Positions 27,011 to 35,999 are shown, numbered from the stretch's first letter. The stretch is 64,000 bases of DNA from Spirosoma sp. SC4-14 (GCF_037201965.1 NZ_CP147518.1:1735001-1799000), one strand, 5' to 3'. The notes: generated by a model not told the origin, from the sequence alone. Translations and numbers: made by a program.

Positions 27011-28672
27011 CATCAATGCCAGCTTCACGGCCTCATAAGCATTCAGCAAGCCGCCTGTGCTGCTTAAACTGCTGAAGGGAACCTGCTGATTCGATCGGCC
27101 CGGTTTGCGAACCATTAGTGTAGGCTTATAACTGCTTTTCAACAGGATTTCTTTCACCTGAACGGCCGTCAGCTTCGGGAAGTAGGACCGAAGCAGTGCC
27201 GCTACACCCGCTGCGTGCGGGGCCGCCATACTCGTACCCGAAAAAACAGCATAGTGGTTGTTGGGTATCGTCGATTCGATGTCGGTGCCAGGTGCAAACA
27301 GATCGACCGTCTGAGCCCCGTAATTCGAGGAACCAGCCGCCAGCATTTCGTTCAATTGCCAGGTGTTGTTACCAACGACCAGTACGTTCTGAGCTACTTT
27401 CCCGTTTTCGTAGCGGGCCGACGGATAGGCCGGAATGGAGTCGTAGTTTTCGCCATTGTTCCCCGCAGCATGAACAATCAGTACATCATGTTTTTCGGCA
27501 AAGCGAATGGCCTCGTCGACCTGCTCTTTAAACGGCGACAACCGCTTGCCAAAGCTCATGTTGATAACCTTCGCTCCGTTTTCTACCGCATAACGAATGC
27601 CATTGGCAACGTCCTTATCGCGCTCATCGCCATTGGCCGGTACAACGGCAACTGTCATGATACGGGCATTATCGGCAATACCATCGATGCCGATGCCATT
27701 GTTACGTTTGGCCGCAATAATTCCGGCTACGTGTGTTCCATGAACAGCCAGTTGCTGCGATTTCCCAATTTGTAGGGTAGGGCTGCCGTAATATCGTTCG
27801 GTAAGATCGGCCGGATTGTCGCCAACACCCTGGCGCGGGTTATAGTCAGGATTGTAGGCAATTTCGGCATCGCTGGCCGTGAGTTTGCGGAAAAGTGCCC
27901 AGTTGTTTCGAATAATCTGAAGGTACTGGTTATAGGGGCCATAAGACGGATTGTAGGTGCTGGCCAGTGCATTTCGGACGGCCATAGCAACCGAATCGCC
28001 AGGCAGATCAACGTTGCGGATCGTCTGTTGCGACAAACTACTGTTGGCGAGAGCTGTTCCGATGCGAGCGGCCGCCTGCCAGAACCGTGAGGTATCTGTA
28101 AACGCAATCAGTTTAGCTCTTACGGACCGATAGCGTTGCAGAAAAATCTTTTTGGCTGTCTGATAGGTGTCATACTGGCGTTTTTCGGTTCTGGAAAGCT
28201 TTTTAGGATCGGCCTGATCGTATTTGTCTTTAAGTAGAATATAGGTTTGCGTGATTTCTGGTTGGTCGTATTCGTACGTTGTACCATCTTTTTCGCCCAT
28301 AAAATTCCAGCCCGTCAAATCGTCGATATAGCCGTTTTTGTCGTCGTCGGTATTGTTGCCGGGAGTTTCGCCGGGGTTTTTCCAAATCACATCCTGCAAA
28401 TCTTCGTGCGCTATGTCGACACCCGAATCGAGTACACCCACCACTACCGGCACCGACGGGCGCCCTTTTAGCAATTCATACGCGCGATTTAGTCCGATTC
28501 CAGCAACCGAGTCGGTAAGCGGGTCGAGATAAGGCCAGTTGGTGGGCCGCTTCTGCTCGCGAACCGATTGGAGTTGAGCCTGAGCAGAGGCATATTCGGG
28601 GGAAAACAAAAGCAAAAAAAGCCCGAATAGGATACCGAATTGTTGTAAACGAATTGCGTTGCGGGGGTTCAT
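26981..28672 (-). CDS. S8 family subtilisin-like serine protease, secreted
   Basis: The protein of 563 residues starts at the ATG at 28672, which gives a signal peptide ending near ASAQ (residue 31). The in-frame codons further upstream reach into the previous gene's terminator and are rejected. The catalytic triad is Asp82 (VLDSGVD), His311 (HGTHVAG) and Ser481 (SGTSMAAPHA). About 230 residues separate Asp and His, far more than in subtilisin, so there is a large insertion of mostly helical sequence. The last eleven residues are encoded inside a palindromic repeat. It probably degrades proteins in the periplasm or outside the cell. Confidence 0.92.
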   Translation of the reverse strand: MNPRNAIRLQQFGILFGLFLLLFSPEYASAQAQLQSVREQKRPTNWPYLDPLTDSVAGIGLNRAYELLKGRPSVPVVVGVLDSGVDIAHEDLQDVIWKNPGETPGNNTDDDKNGYIDDLTGWNFMGEKDGTTYEYDQPEITQTYILLKDKYDQADPKKLSRTEKRQYDTYQTAKKIFLQRYRSVRAKLIAFTDTSRFWQAAARIGTALANSSLSQQTIRNVDLPGDSVAMAVRNALASTYNPSYGPYNQYLQIIRNNWALFRKLTASDAEIAYNPDYNPRQGVGDNPADLTERYYGSPTLQIGKSQQLAVHGTHVAGIIAAKRNNGIGIDGIADNARIMTVAVVPANGDERDKDVANGIRYAVENGAKVINMSFGKRLSPFKEQVDEAIRFAEKHDVLIVHAAGNNGENYDSIPAYPSARYENGKVAQNVLVVGNNTWQLNEMLAAGSSNYGAQTVDLFAPGTDIESTIPNNHYAVFSGTSMAAPHAAGVAALLRSYFPKLTAVQVKEILLKSSYKPTLMVRKPGRSNQQVPFSSLSSTGGLLNAYEAVKLALMSEPGFSGFK

Positions 28673-28753
28673 GCCGGTGAAATATTGCTTTTGCACTACG
28701 CACAATAACGGAGAAAAAACGTATTTGATATGTTGGCAGGATGCCGGATAAAT

Positions 28754-28790
28754 AAACAGGCATGGCAACTACTATGCCATGCCTGTTTTA
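28754..28790 (-). terminator. Terminator after the 130-residue gene
   Basis: A perfect 14-bp stem (28754-28767 and 28775-28788) with a 7-nt loop lies 74 bp beyond the stop of the gene at 28862 and before the subtilase start. Confidence 0.8.
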
Positions 28791-28861
28791 AATGAGCGGA
28801 AAACTGCGGCCAGACGCCAAAGCGTCCGGCCCAGTTAAACTGGAATTTATGTTTGTCGATG

Positions 28862-29254
28862 TTATTGAGGTGTTAGCAACCCTTTTACCCATTGGGTAAG
28901 AACGGTGTTCGATTTCAGAATTGACGAATCCTGAGGGGTATTGTGGGGTAAATAGGTGTTTAACAGGTCGCAGGCTTCAACACGGCTTACGGCCCGGGCC
29001 GACGGTTCTTTCCGGAGTACTTCATCATAAAAGGCCCGTTTGGCTTGCTGAAAACGTTTCGGGACCGTATTGTCCGACGCATTCAGGTCCACGCTATAGT
29101 ACCTGAAGTAATTCTTCCTGCCGGTAAAGAAGTAAATCTTCTGGTATTCGTCAGAAGAGCCAACAACAACAATTTGTTCACAACGTCGGATAGCGTCCTG
29201 AACAGCTTTGTTCAGGTACTGAATACTGATACTGGCAAATGATGATTTTTCCAT
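28862..29254 (-). CDS. Hypothetical protein, 130 residues
   Basis: The soluble, basic protein is not recognised. It has an N-terminal helix (QYLNKAVQDAIRRCEQ), a short beta region (IVVVGSSDEYQKIYFFTGRK) and a helical C-terminal half. No signal peptide or membrane segment is seen. It starts with a normal ATG and ends before a strong terminator, which supports it as a gene. Nothing in its surroundings suggests a role. Confidence 0.65.
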   Translation of the reverse strand: MEKSSFASISIQYLNKAVQDAIRRCEQIVVVGSSDEYQKIYFFTGRKNYFRYYSVDLNASDNTVPKRFQQAKRAFYDEVLRKEPSARAVSRVEACDLLNTYLPHNTPQDSSILKSNTVLTQWVKGLLTPQ

Positions 29255-29572
29255 GATAAAAACAATTCAGGTTGTTTATCCTCTGCATTGAGAAGGGCAC
29301 AGGCCTAAACGTTGTGGCAGTGGATTCGGTACAAGGCCAGGCATAACGCAGGCTATTACTTCGAAACAAAGATTTAATCTTTTGTCCGGCATTAATAGTT
29401 TATTTCTGCGAATGCCAGAAATGGCGATCTAAATCCCCGCTTTTGCCCTCCGAATAAGAATCTCTATTTTAGAAAACCGGCTTCAATTGCCTGTACCAAC
29501 TCCATGCCTGAGCTTCGTGAGTGGCGTAGCCGAATCGGTTTCAGCCGTTGTTTGGTTTGGATCTGTTATTGG
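29255..29572. other. Intergenic region before the sulfur island
   Basis: About 320 bp between two divergent genes. I see no coding frame or RNA gene. The rhodanese promoter follows at 29573. Confidence 0.5.
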
Positions 29573-29616
29573 GTGACATATATCACGGAACGGGGCCAAC
29601 AGTGTGTGTAGTTTTG
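29573..29616 (+). promoter_or_regulatory. Crp-type operator and -7 box, rhodanese gene (site 1)
   Basis: The palindrome GTGACATATATCAC (29573-29586) is followed by TAGTTTTG (29609-29616), an exact -7 consensus. Centre to last -7 base is 36.5 bp, which puts the operator near -42 of the start of transcription, a class II activator position. Confidence 0.75.
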
Positions 29617-29641
29617 TTTAACAATAAAATCAGGCAAGACA

Positions 29642-29947
29642 ATGATGAATCTATTTAAATCGGTATTTGGCGGAGCTAATACTTCCAATATAGATGACGT
29701 ACTGGCTCAGGGGGCTGTAATTATTGATGTTCGCTCGCCGGGTGAGTTTGCTGGTGGTCATGCAAAAGGAGCCGTAAATATTCCGCTGGATCAGCTCGAA
29801 TCGAACGTGGGTAAAGTGAAGAATTATAAGAAGCCGATCGTCGTTTGTTGTGCATCGGGAATGCGGAGTGCTCGTGCCAAAGCAATTCTGGCGAGCCGGG
29901 GCGTAACCGACCTGCACGATGCCGGTAGCTGGCAGAATATAAAATAA
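29642..29947 (+). CDS. Single-domain rhodanese
   Basis: The 101-residue cytoplasmic sulfurtransferase has the rhodanese active-site loop CASGMRS with catalytic Cys70, and the preceding IIDVRSPGEFAGGHAKGA segment. Its small size is normal for GlpE/PspE-type proteins. It moves sulfane sulfur between thiols such as glutathione persulfide, thiosulfate or thioredoxin. It stands alone and divergent from the rest of the sulfur island but shares the same operator. Confidence 0.92.
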   Translation: MMNLFKSVFGGANTSNIDDVLAQGAVIIDVRSPGEFAGGHAKGAVNIPLDQLESNVGKVKNYKKPIVVCCASGMRSARAKAILASRGVTDLHDAGSWQNIK

Positions 29948-30001
29948 ATGTTGTTAGTGACAGGGTAGTTAGGTTTGCCAATAGGTCGGGTGGTTTAGTG
30001 A

Positions 30002-30037
30002 AAAAAAAGCGCAGACAAGTTTAGTCGCGCTTTTTTT
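30002..30037. terminator. Bidirectional terminator
   Basis: AAAAAAAGCGC (30002-30012) and GCGCTTTTTTT (30027-30037) form an 11-bp stem with U-runs both ways, between the convergent rhodanese and OsmC genes. Confidence 0.85.
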
Positions 30038-30057
30038 ATTCTCTCTCCAATAAACCG

Positions 30058-30507
30058 CTAATCATACTCCTTTACGGCAATCCGAATGCTGGGATTCATG
30101 ATAACCCGTGCGCGGATGGAATTAGAAATCAGGCAGTTTTTTTCGGTTTTATGAAGCACTCGCTGCGCCTTTTCCTGGTCACTTTCGTCGGTAAGGAGTA
30201 CCTTGGGAAACAGTTTAACTTCGCTGATTTGTAACGTACCATCTATACTTTCGAGTTTTCCGATAGCGCCACAGTCAAAATCTTCGAAATCAAGTTTTGA
30301 GTTTTCGGCAATGGCCAGAAACGTGGTCATGAAACAACCCGCTACGGCAGCAACCAGCAAATGTTCCGGCGACCACACTCCCGGCATTCCTTTCGGAAAT
30401 TCGGGCGGTGTGGCTACTTCAATGGTGTCGGTTAATGTGGAGGCACTGAGCTGGCCTAAACGCGAATACTGCCAGCCCAGATTTACTTCATAATAATGCG
30501 GTTCCAT
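30058..30507 (-). CDS. OsmC family peroxiredoxin-like protein
   Basis: The 149-residue protein has the two OsmC/Ohr cysteines, Cys58 in AVAGCFMTT and Cys125 in TEKNCLISN, with a SPEHLLVAAVAG helix. Members reduce organic hydroperoxides or, in some bacteria, act on sulfane-sulfur species. It follows the MBL-rhodanese gene by 72 bp with a strong hairpin between them, and it has no operator of its own, so it may be expressed by read-through. Confidence 0.88.
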   Translation of the reverse strand: MEPHYYEVNLGWQYSRLGQLSASTLTDTIEVATPPEFPKGMPGVWSPEHLLVAAVAGCFMTTFLAIAENSKLDFEDFDCGAIGKLESIDGTLQISEVKLFPKVLLTDESDQEKAQRVLHKTEKNCLISNSIRARVIMNPSIRIAVKEYD

Positions 30508-30526
30508 ATTATAGTACGTTTAACTG

Positions 30527-30571
30527 GTTTTCGACAGGGTTTACGGCCCGGCCGTAAACCCTGTCGAAAAC
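30527..30571 (-). terminator. 20-bp hairpin after the MBL-rhodanese gene
   Basis: Perfect arms GTTTTCGACAGGGTTTACGG (30527-30546) and its complement (30552-30571) with a 5-nt loop, 8 bp from the stop codon. It probably limits read-through into the OsmC gene. Confidence 0.8.
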
Positions 30572-30579
30572 AGGTATAG

Positions 30580-31992
30580 TTACAGAAGAGTAGTTGGGCA
30601 AACGTAATCGGTTAGTGGTAGCTTACCCGTTTTCTTAATGGCCGCAAAGCCACCGGCAACGTCGATCAGGTTATCGAATCCCCGGGCTTTTAGAATCGAA
30701 ATGGCAACCATCGACCGGTAACCACCTGCGCAGTGAACATAGTAGGTTTTGTCGCGGTCAATACGAGCCATGTTATCATTCAAATAATCGAGGGGTAAAT
30801 TTTCCACTCCTTCCACGTGTTCGGATTCATACTCGCTTTTCCGGCGAACATCCAATACGGGTAATTCTGGGTTTTTTGTATAGAGCTCAGCAAACGTTTC
30901 GGCCGAAATAGACGTAACGCTGTCAACTTCCCGGCCTTCGGCCTGCCAGCCAGCAAAGCCACCCCGCAAATACCCAATACAGTTGTCGTAGCCGACGCGG
31001 GCCAGCCGCAACACGGCTTCTTCTTCCTTGCCTTCGGGCGTAACGAGCAGAATCGGTTGTTTCAGATCGGGAACCAGTGTGCCAACCCAACCGGCAAACT
31101 GACCTTCCAGGCCAACATTAATGGCGTTTGGAATAAACCCTTTGGCAAACTCCTGCGCTGCCCGAACATCCAGAATCAAGGCTCCCACCTCATTGGCTGC
31201 GGCTTCGAATGCGGCTGGCGACAAAGCCTGCGTACCTTGCCGAATAGCCGAATCGATGCTGCCATAGCCCATTTTGTTTAGAACGGCATTTTTAGGGAAA
31301 TACTGCGGAGGTGGCATGAGGCCGGTCGTTACTTCTTTCACAAACTCCGCTTTGGTTTGCGCACGCAATGCATAGTTGAACCGCTTCTGATTACCCAGCG
31401 TATCAGTCGTTTCTCTGCTCATGTTTTTACCACAGGCCGATCCTGCACCATGTCCTGGATAGACGATCACATCGTCGGGCAAGGTCATAATTTTAGTATG
31501 CAGGCTGTCGTACAGATAACCGGCCAGGTCTTCGCGGGTCAGATCGGTCTTCACGGCCAGATCGGGGCGGCCAACATCGCCAATGAACAGCGTATCGCCC
31601 GTAAAAATGGCGGTTTGCTTCCCGTTCTCATCAATCAGTAAAAATGTCGACGATTCCATTGTATGCCCTGGCGTGTGCAGTACCCGGATTTTTACGTTGC
31701 CAAGCGGAAACTCTTCGCCGTCGGTTGCGACATGAGCCGCGTAGGCCGGTTGCGCTGTAGGGCCAAAGACAATAGTAGCACCGGTTTTAGCCGCAAGATC
31801 GAGGTGACCCGATACAAAATCGGCGTGGAAATGGGTCTCGAAAATATACTTGACCGTAGCCCCGTCGGTGGCTGCCCGTTCTATGTATGGTTTTGTTTCA
31901 CGAAGTGGGTCGATAATGGCGGCTTCGCCTTCACTTTCAATATAATAAGCGGCCTCAGCCAAACAACCGGTATAGATTTGTTCTACTTTCAT
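30580..31992 (-). CDS. MBL-fold/double-rhodanese persulfide dioxygenase-like protein (paralogue 1)
   Basis: The 470-residue protein has an ETHE1-like metallo-beta-lactamase domain (residues 1-250, ETHFHADFVSGH with iron ligands His54, His56, Asp58 and a later HTPGHTMES), then two rhodanese domains. In the first (about 265-360) the active-site position is Thr318, so it is probably inactive. The second has Cys421 in HCAGGYRS. Proteins of this plan oxidise glutathione or other thiol persulfides to sulfite and thiol and pass sulfur on. The neighbour on the upstream side is sulfide:quinone oxidoreductase, the persulfide producer. A Crp-type operator lies 64 bp upstream of the start codon. Confidence 0.9.
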   Translation of the reverse strand: MKVEQIYTGCLAEAAYYIESEGEAAIIDPLRETKPYIERAATDGATVKYIFETHFHADFVSGHLDLAAKTGATIVFGPTAQPAYAAHVATDGEEFPLGNVKIRVLHTPGHTMESSTFLLIDENGKQTAIFTGDTLFIGDVGRPDLAVKTDLTREDLAGYLYDSLHTKIMTLPDDVIVYPGHGAGSACGKNMSRETTDTLGNQKRFNYALRAQTKAEFVKEVTTGLMPPPQYFPKNAVLNKMGYGSIDSAIRQGTQALSPAAFEAAANEVGALILDVRAAQEFAKGFIPNAINVGLEGQFAGWVGTLVPDLKQPILLVTPEGKEEEAVLRLARVGYDNCIGYLRGGFAGWQAEGREVDSVTSISAETFAELYTKNPELPVLDVRRKSEYESEHVEGVENLPLDYLNDNMARIDRDKTYYVHCAGGYRSMVAISILKARGFDNLIDVAGGFAAIKKTGKLPLTDYVCPTTLL

Positions 31993-32019
31993 GATGTTTC
32001 AAGGATTAAGTTGATACAC

Positions 32020-32063
32020 CAAAATTGGTTGTTGGGCGAGGCCCGTTCTGTGATGTTTGTTAC
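32020..32063 (-). promoter_or_regulatory. Crp-type operator and -7 box (site 2)
   Basis: GTGATGTTTGTTAC at 32050-32063 and, on the minus strand, CAATTTTG at 32020-32027. Centre to -7 end is 36.5 bp. It drives the MBL-rhodanese paralogue 1 gene. Confidence 0.7.
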
Positions 32064-32090
32064 AAAAAACAGATGATTATCGTCAGCTTT

Positions 32091-33296
32091 TCAGGCCTTG
32101 CCGGTCAGGATTCGGTGCCAGTACATCCAGGGTAGCATATATTTTTTGAGGAGCCACATGGTCCAGCGCGGCACGGCCTGATCGAAGGGGAAGGTCATTT
32201 TTGGTTTGTTTGAATAGTCGAATTCGGCCAGCATCAGTTTGCCATATTCGGTTGGTATGGGGCAGGCCGTATAGCCGTCATACTGCGCACTGGACTGCGT
32301 TTTGTGCAGATAAGCCAATAGGTGCTCAACCATAACCGGAGCCTGTTTCCGAATGGCTGCTCCGGTTTTTGAGGTAGGTGCATTGCTCACATCGCCACAG
32401 GCAAAGATGTTGGGGAAACGAGTGTGCTGGAACGTAAACTTATTGACCTCTACCCACCCCAGTGGTTGTGATGGATCGGCCAGCGGACTGTTTTTGATAA
32501 AATCCGGTGCCGATTGTGGGGGCGTAATATGCGCCATATCGAACTGAAGCGATTGCTTCACCACGTTTCCGTCGGCATCTTTCCCTTCGAAGTAAATAGT
32601 ATGATTTGGACCATCGATTTCCGTAACATTCTGGGAAAAATGCGTTTTGATGCGGTAGCGTTTCAGGAGCCCTTCAAGTGTTCGGGCAAACTCTTTCACG
32701 GCGAAAATAGCTCCGGCTCCCGATACATAATGCACCTCAGTATTGGCCAGTACGCCGTTTTTGCGCCAGTAGTCGCAGGCCAGATACATGATTTTGTGCG
32801 GAGCACCACCGCATTTAACAGGTGTTGTGGGGTTGGTAAATACCGCGACTCCTCCTTTAAAATTGCGGATCAGTTCCCAGGTATATGGGGCCGTCTGGAA
32901 CGAGTAGTTGCTCGATACATTGTTTTTGCCCAGCGTTTCCTGAAACCCTTTGATCTTGCTCCAGTCGAGTTGAATACCTGGCACGACCATCAGCGCATTG
33001 TAGGTATACATAGCACCGCTCTGGCAGGTTACCTGATTCTGGTCGGGTTGAAAGGTAGCAACGGCATCCCGAATCCACTCGGCTCCATGGGGTATGTAAT
33101 CCCGTTCGTTTTTCTCGGTATCCCGAACATCAAACTGACCCGCTCCCACGAGTGTCCAGGCGGGTTGATAATAGTGTTTGTCCGATGGTTCGATTATGCC
33201 AATCTGTAATGACGGATCTTTATGAAGCAGTTGTGCCGTAGCCGACAGGCCCGCATTGCCTCCGCCAACAACCAGTACTTGAAAATGAGTAGCCAT
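32091..33296 (-). CDS. sqr: Sulfide:quinone oxidoreductase, type II (SQOR-like)
   Basis: The FAD enzyme of 401 residues oxidises sulfide to a protein or low-molecular-weight persulfide and passes electrons to menaquinone. It has VVGGGNAG (9-16) for FAD, and the two redox cysteines of the mitochondrial-type group, Cys162 in PVKCGGAPH and Cys345 in YTACPIPTEYG, plus GDVSNAPTSKTGAA and C-terminal amphipathic membrane-contact helices (TMWLLKKYMLPWMYWH). I start at the ATG at 33296, because in-frame codons up to 33371 lie in the promoter and in the previous terminator. It has its own Crp-type operator. Confidence 0.92.
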   Translation of the reverse strand: MATHFQVLVVGGGNAGLSATAQLLHKDPSLQIGIIEPSDKHYYQPAWTLVGAGQFDVRDTEKNERDYIPHGAEWIRDAVATFQPDQNQVTCQSGAMYTYNALMVVPGIQLDWSKIKGFQETLGKNNVSSNYSFQTAPYTWELIRNFKGGVAVFTNPTTPVKCGGAPHKIMYLACDYWRKNGVLANTEVHYVSGAGAIFAVKEFARTLEGLLKRYRIKTHFSQNVTEIDGPNHTIYFEGKDADGNVVKQSLQFDMAHITPPQSAPDFIKNSPLADPSQPLGWVEVNKFTFQHTRFPNIFACGDVSNAPTSKTGAAIRKQAPVMVEHLLAYLHKTQSSAQYDGYTACPIPTEYGKLMLAEFDYSNKPKMTFPFDQAVPRWTMWLLKKYMLPWMYWHRILTGKA

Positions 33297-33320
33297 TTTT
33301 AGGAATAGTTTAATTTTTTC

Positions 33321-33364
33321 TAAAAATAGGCCATAAAAAAGCGGTAGTATGTAACATATATCAC
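33321..33364 (-). promoter_or_regulatory. Crp-type operator and -7 box, sqr (site 3)
   Basis: GTAACATATATCAC at 33351-33364 with TATTTTTA on the minus strand at 33321-33328 (one mismatch to TAnnTTTG at the last base). Centre to -7 end is 36.5 bp. The palindrome sits inside the hairpin of the upstream terminator. Confidence 0.65.
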
Positions 33365-33375
33365 ATACCACCGCT
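33334..33375 (-). terminator. Terminator of the YeeE operon enclosing the sqr operator
   Basis: Arms 33340-33352 and 33363-33375 pair over 12 of 13 positions, and the minus-strand transcript continues with TTTTTT. The loop and inner stem are the Crp-type palindrome of sqr. Confidence 0.75.
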
Positions 33376-33400
33376 CAGTTATAAGCAGAACAGACGTAAA

Positions 33401-33883
33401 TCAATGAGGGAGCTTGTTGCGCAGGTAGCCGTATGCCCAGGTACCCGCAACGGCGCTCAGTAAAGTTGTGATTATAACTACATAACCGCTACCGATCTGG
33501 GCGAACAATGGCCCCGGACAGGCGCCAGTAATGGCCCAGCCCAGCCCAAACAGCAGCCCACCGAAAATTTGCCCTTTGTTGAATTTTTTGGGATGAAACT
33601 CAACCGTTTCGCCCGACATTGTTTTGATGTTGAAGCGTTTGATGAGCCAGACTGAAATCATACCGACCACGATAGCTGAACCAATTACGCCGTACATATG
33701 AAAGCTCTGAAGCCGGAACATTTCCTGAATTCGGAACCACGAAATGATTTCGGCTTTTACGAACACAATACCAAACATAACCCCAACCACCAGGTATTTG
33801 AGGTTAGCGGTCCAGCTTTCCGTTTTTTTCATGTCGTTGGGTGCATCGCATACCAACGCATCAGGTGTTATTACATTTTGCAT
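33401..33883 (-). CDS. YeeE/YedE family sulfur transporter (DUF6691 half)
   Basis: The 160-residue membrane protein has about four transmembrane segments and the conserved LGWAITGACPGP with Cys122, the family residue thought to relay sulfane sulfur or thiosulfate across the membrane. It is one half of a split YeeE/YedE pair; the other half is the next gene upstream. The pair follows a porin gene and should move reduced sulfur across both membranes. Direction of transport cannot be read from sequence. Confidence 0.85.
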   Translation of the reverse strand: MQNVITPDALVCDAPNDMKKTESWTANLKYLVVGVMFGIVFVKAEIISWFRIQEMFRLQSFHMYGVIGSAIVVGMISVWLIKRFNIKTMSGETVEFHPKKFNKGQIFGGLLFGLGWAITGACPGPLFAQIGSGYVVIITTLLSAVAGTWAYGYLRNKLPH

Positions 33884-33896
33884 AATCAGGCAATTG

Positions 33897-33998
33897 AATG
33901 ATTGAATTGTTGAATGATTGAATTGTTGAATTAGTAATCTGTTGATAGTCTTAAGGTTGTCTACCTGTCCAATTCAATCATTCAACAATTCAATCATT
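33897..33998. repeat. 28-bp inverted repeat between the two YeeE genes
   Basis: Perfect arms (33897-33924 and 33971-33998), built of repeated AATGATTGAATTGTTG phrases, enclose a 46-nt loop within the operon. It may attenuate the downstream YeeE half or protect the upstream mRNA. Similar wording occurs at 48800-48830. Confidence 0.7.
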
Positions 33999-34001
33999 TA
34001 T

Positions 34002-34574
34002 TTAAAACAATTTCATTAGATGGGGAAGAATCAGGTGGGTCATGGCGAAGCCGCCGACCATGAAGCAGCAGGTAGCTACCAGCGACGGCCACTGCAGGTT
34101 CGATAAGCCCATGATGGCGTGTCCTGAGGTGCAACCGCCCGCCCAGCGCGTACCAAAACCGACCATGAAGCCGCCCAGCACAAAAAACACCAGACCTTTC
34201 AGAGTAAACAGATTGGCCGCATCAAACAAATCGGCAGGCATCAGGCCCGAAAAATCCCGAATGCCCAGCGCTTTCAGGTCGGCAATGGTGGCCGACGAGA
34301 GTTGAAACGAATCAGGGTTTTCCAGGAAGGTTGTGGCTAAAAAGCCGCCCATTAACACCCCAACCACAAAAAACAGGTTCCAGATTTCTTTTTTCCAGTT
34401 GTATTGGAAGAAGGGAATGTTGGCGGGCATACAGGCCGCGCAAATGTGCCGGAGCGACGACGAAATACCGAACGATTTGTTTCCGATAAGTAATAAAGTA
34501 GGAACTGTAAGTCCAATAAGCGGCCCGGCCACATACCACGGCCAGGGTTTCCGGATGAGGTCAATAAACTCCAT
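34002..34574 (-). CDS. YeeE/YedE family sulfur transporter (larger half)
   Basis: The 190-residue membrane protein has about five transmembrane segments and the family motif RWAGGCTSGHAIMG with Cys148, plus further cysteines at 45, 48, 169 and 170. The motif equals the substrate-relay site of the thiosulfate transporter TsuA. The start codon is 8 bp after the porin stop codon, so the genes are translated from one mRNA. Role inferred: thiosulfate or polysulfide uptake or export. Confidence 0.87.
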   Translation of the reverse strand: MEFIDLIRKPWPWYVAGPLIGLTVPTLLLIGNKSFGISSSLRHICAACMPANIPFFQYNWKKEIWNLFFVVGVLMGGFLATTFLENPDSFQLSSATIADLKALGIRDFSGLMPADLFDAANLFTLKGLVFFVLGGFMVGFGTRWAGGCTSGHAIMGLSNLQWPSLVATCCFMVGGFAMTHLILPHLMKLF

Positions 34575-34582
34575 GAATTGAT

Positions 34583-35971
34583 TTATAAACGATAGTTGAG
34601 AATTACATTTAGTTGATTCATACCTACGCGATTGTAGACATATCGATTATTATCGTAGGTGTTGCCAGCGTTGGTTTTTAATACCCATAATACCTGAACA
34701 TCTAAACCATTTAAAAAATTACTTAACCGATAGGTAAGAGCTAGATTGGCTTGCGTATAGGAGGGCATTCCATATTTATTCAGAACAACGTTTTTAACAT
34801 CGGGCAACTGATAGTATCCGAAACTGGCTTCAGCTTTAATACGTTTTCCAGGCGTGTAGAAAAGGTTCGTGCTGACGGCCGTTACATCACCAAAGCCGTC
34901 GTTCTTCTCCCGCATCAGAAACGTATAGAATGGATCGCGGCCCCATTCGCGTGGCATCAGATAGCGCCCTTCGGCAGTGATACGGGTAGCATTCAGATAC
35001 GTAGCCCAGCGAGTGGTTTGGTAACCTACCCGCCCCGACACTATCAGCGATCGATTGCCGGGCTGATCGTAGGCTTTGGCTGCTTCGGCGTTGCCCCCGT
35101 CGCCAATGCTCCATTGTCGGGCCAGTTGAAAACCGGCCACTACCTGCCGCTTTTCTCCGGTTGGCAGGCTCATATCGGCCTTCGCATAAGCCACATTAAA
35201 GATGTTCTGTACGTGTGTGTCCCAGAGTTGAAGCGTCACGTTTCCCAACGTTTGCGTCAGGCTGAGTTGGCTAATGCCTGCCGATTGTGTGTTGCCCGCA
35301 TACTGCGAGGCTTTGCCGGTATTATCGATACCAACTGGATACAAACCGATGCTTTCGCCTACGTTAAACCAGCCTATTGTGGAGCGTGGGGCCATGCGTG
35401 TCAGGTATTCGGCATGGATTTTTGTATTGGCCAATTCATTCCAGTCCAACACAATGCCCTCTACAAACGTGGGCGACAACCGGCCATCCTGTGGGTTGAT
35501 GAATGGGCTTCTTGGTAGCTGTCGGCCGAGCGTAATGGTCGATTTTTTCCCGAACTGGTATTGAACATACAATTCTTCGAATCGGCTCAATAAGGCGTGA
35601 TTACCTGGATTTTGCAGGTCGAAGAGGCCAATTTCATAGCGGTTTAATTGATTGGTTTGCGGATCGCGGGCGGCTAGATCGGACGATAGCAGCTTTTTAC
35701 TGAAAAACCCGCTGCCCGCTATTTTTAAATGGTTGAAAAGGCGCGGTGTCTGATAACCAAGCCCTACGCCAATACCCCAGGCATATGAGTCGGTCAGGTC
35801 GTCCTGGTTGTCAGTAGCCATAAAAAACGACCGGGCACGTATCAGAAATCGATCCCGACCAAGCCAGCGTTGCTGTTGAGTGGTGAGTGTATCTGGTCGA
35901 TTAGCCCATACGGCCATATTATTGGCCGATAGGCCTAAAATCAGCCCGAAAATCGATAAGCGTCGGATCAT
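34583..35971 (-). CDS. Outer-membrane porin (OprD-like)
   Basis: The 462-residue protein has a signal peptide (cleavage near VWA, residues 22-24) and a barrel of roughly 16-18 strands ending in the aromatic-type terminus LNVILNYRL. Features of OprD-like channels include GRQLPRSPFINPQDGR and a middle GIVLDWNEL. As the first gene of the porin-YeeE-YeeE unit it is likely to admit sulfur anions through the outer membrane. The family call is by overall pattern and is less certain than the barrel itself. Confidence 0.75.
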   Translation of the reverse strand: MIRRLSIFGLILGLSANNMAVWANRPDTLTTQQQRWLGRDRFLIRARSFFMATDNQDDLTDSYAWGIGVGLGYQTPRLFNHLKIAGSGFFSKKLLSSDLAARDPQTNQLNRYEIGLFDLQNPGNHALLSRFEELYVQYQFGKKSTITLGRQLPRSPFINPQDGRLSPTFVEGIVLDWNELANTKIHAEYLTRMAPRSTIGWFNVGESIGLYPVGIDNTGKASQYAGNTQSAGISQLSLTQTLGNVTLQLWDTHVQNIFNVAYAKADMSLPTGEKRQVVAGFQLARQWSIGDGGNAEAAKAYDQPGNRSLIVSGRVGYQTTRWATYLNATRITAEGRYLMPREWGRDPFYTFLMREKNDGFGDVTAVSTNLFYTPGKRIKAEASFGYYQLPDVKNVVLNKYGMPSYTQANLALTYRLSNFLNGLDVQVLWVLKTNAGNTYDNNRYVYNRVGMNQLNVILNYRL

Positions 35972-35999
35972 GCTCTGTGGCTATACTGAATAACGTATA

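Noticed and set aside
28673-28768. Upstream extension of the subtilase
   Set aside because: It runs into the terminator of the previous gene and places residues before a clear signal peptide.
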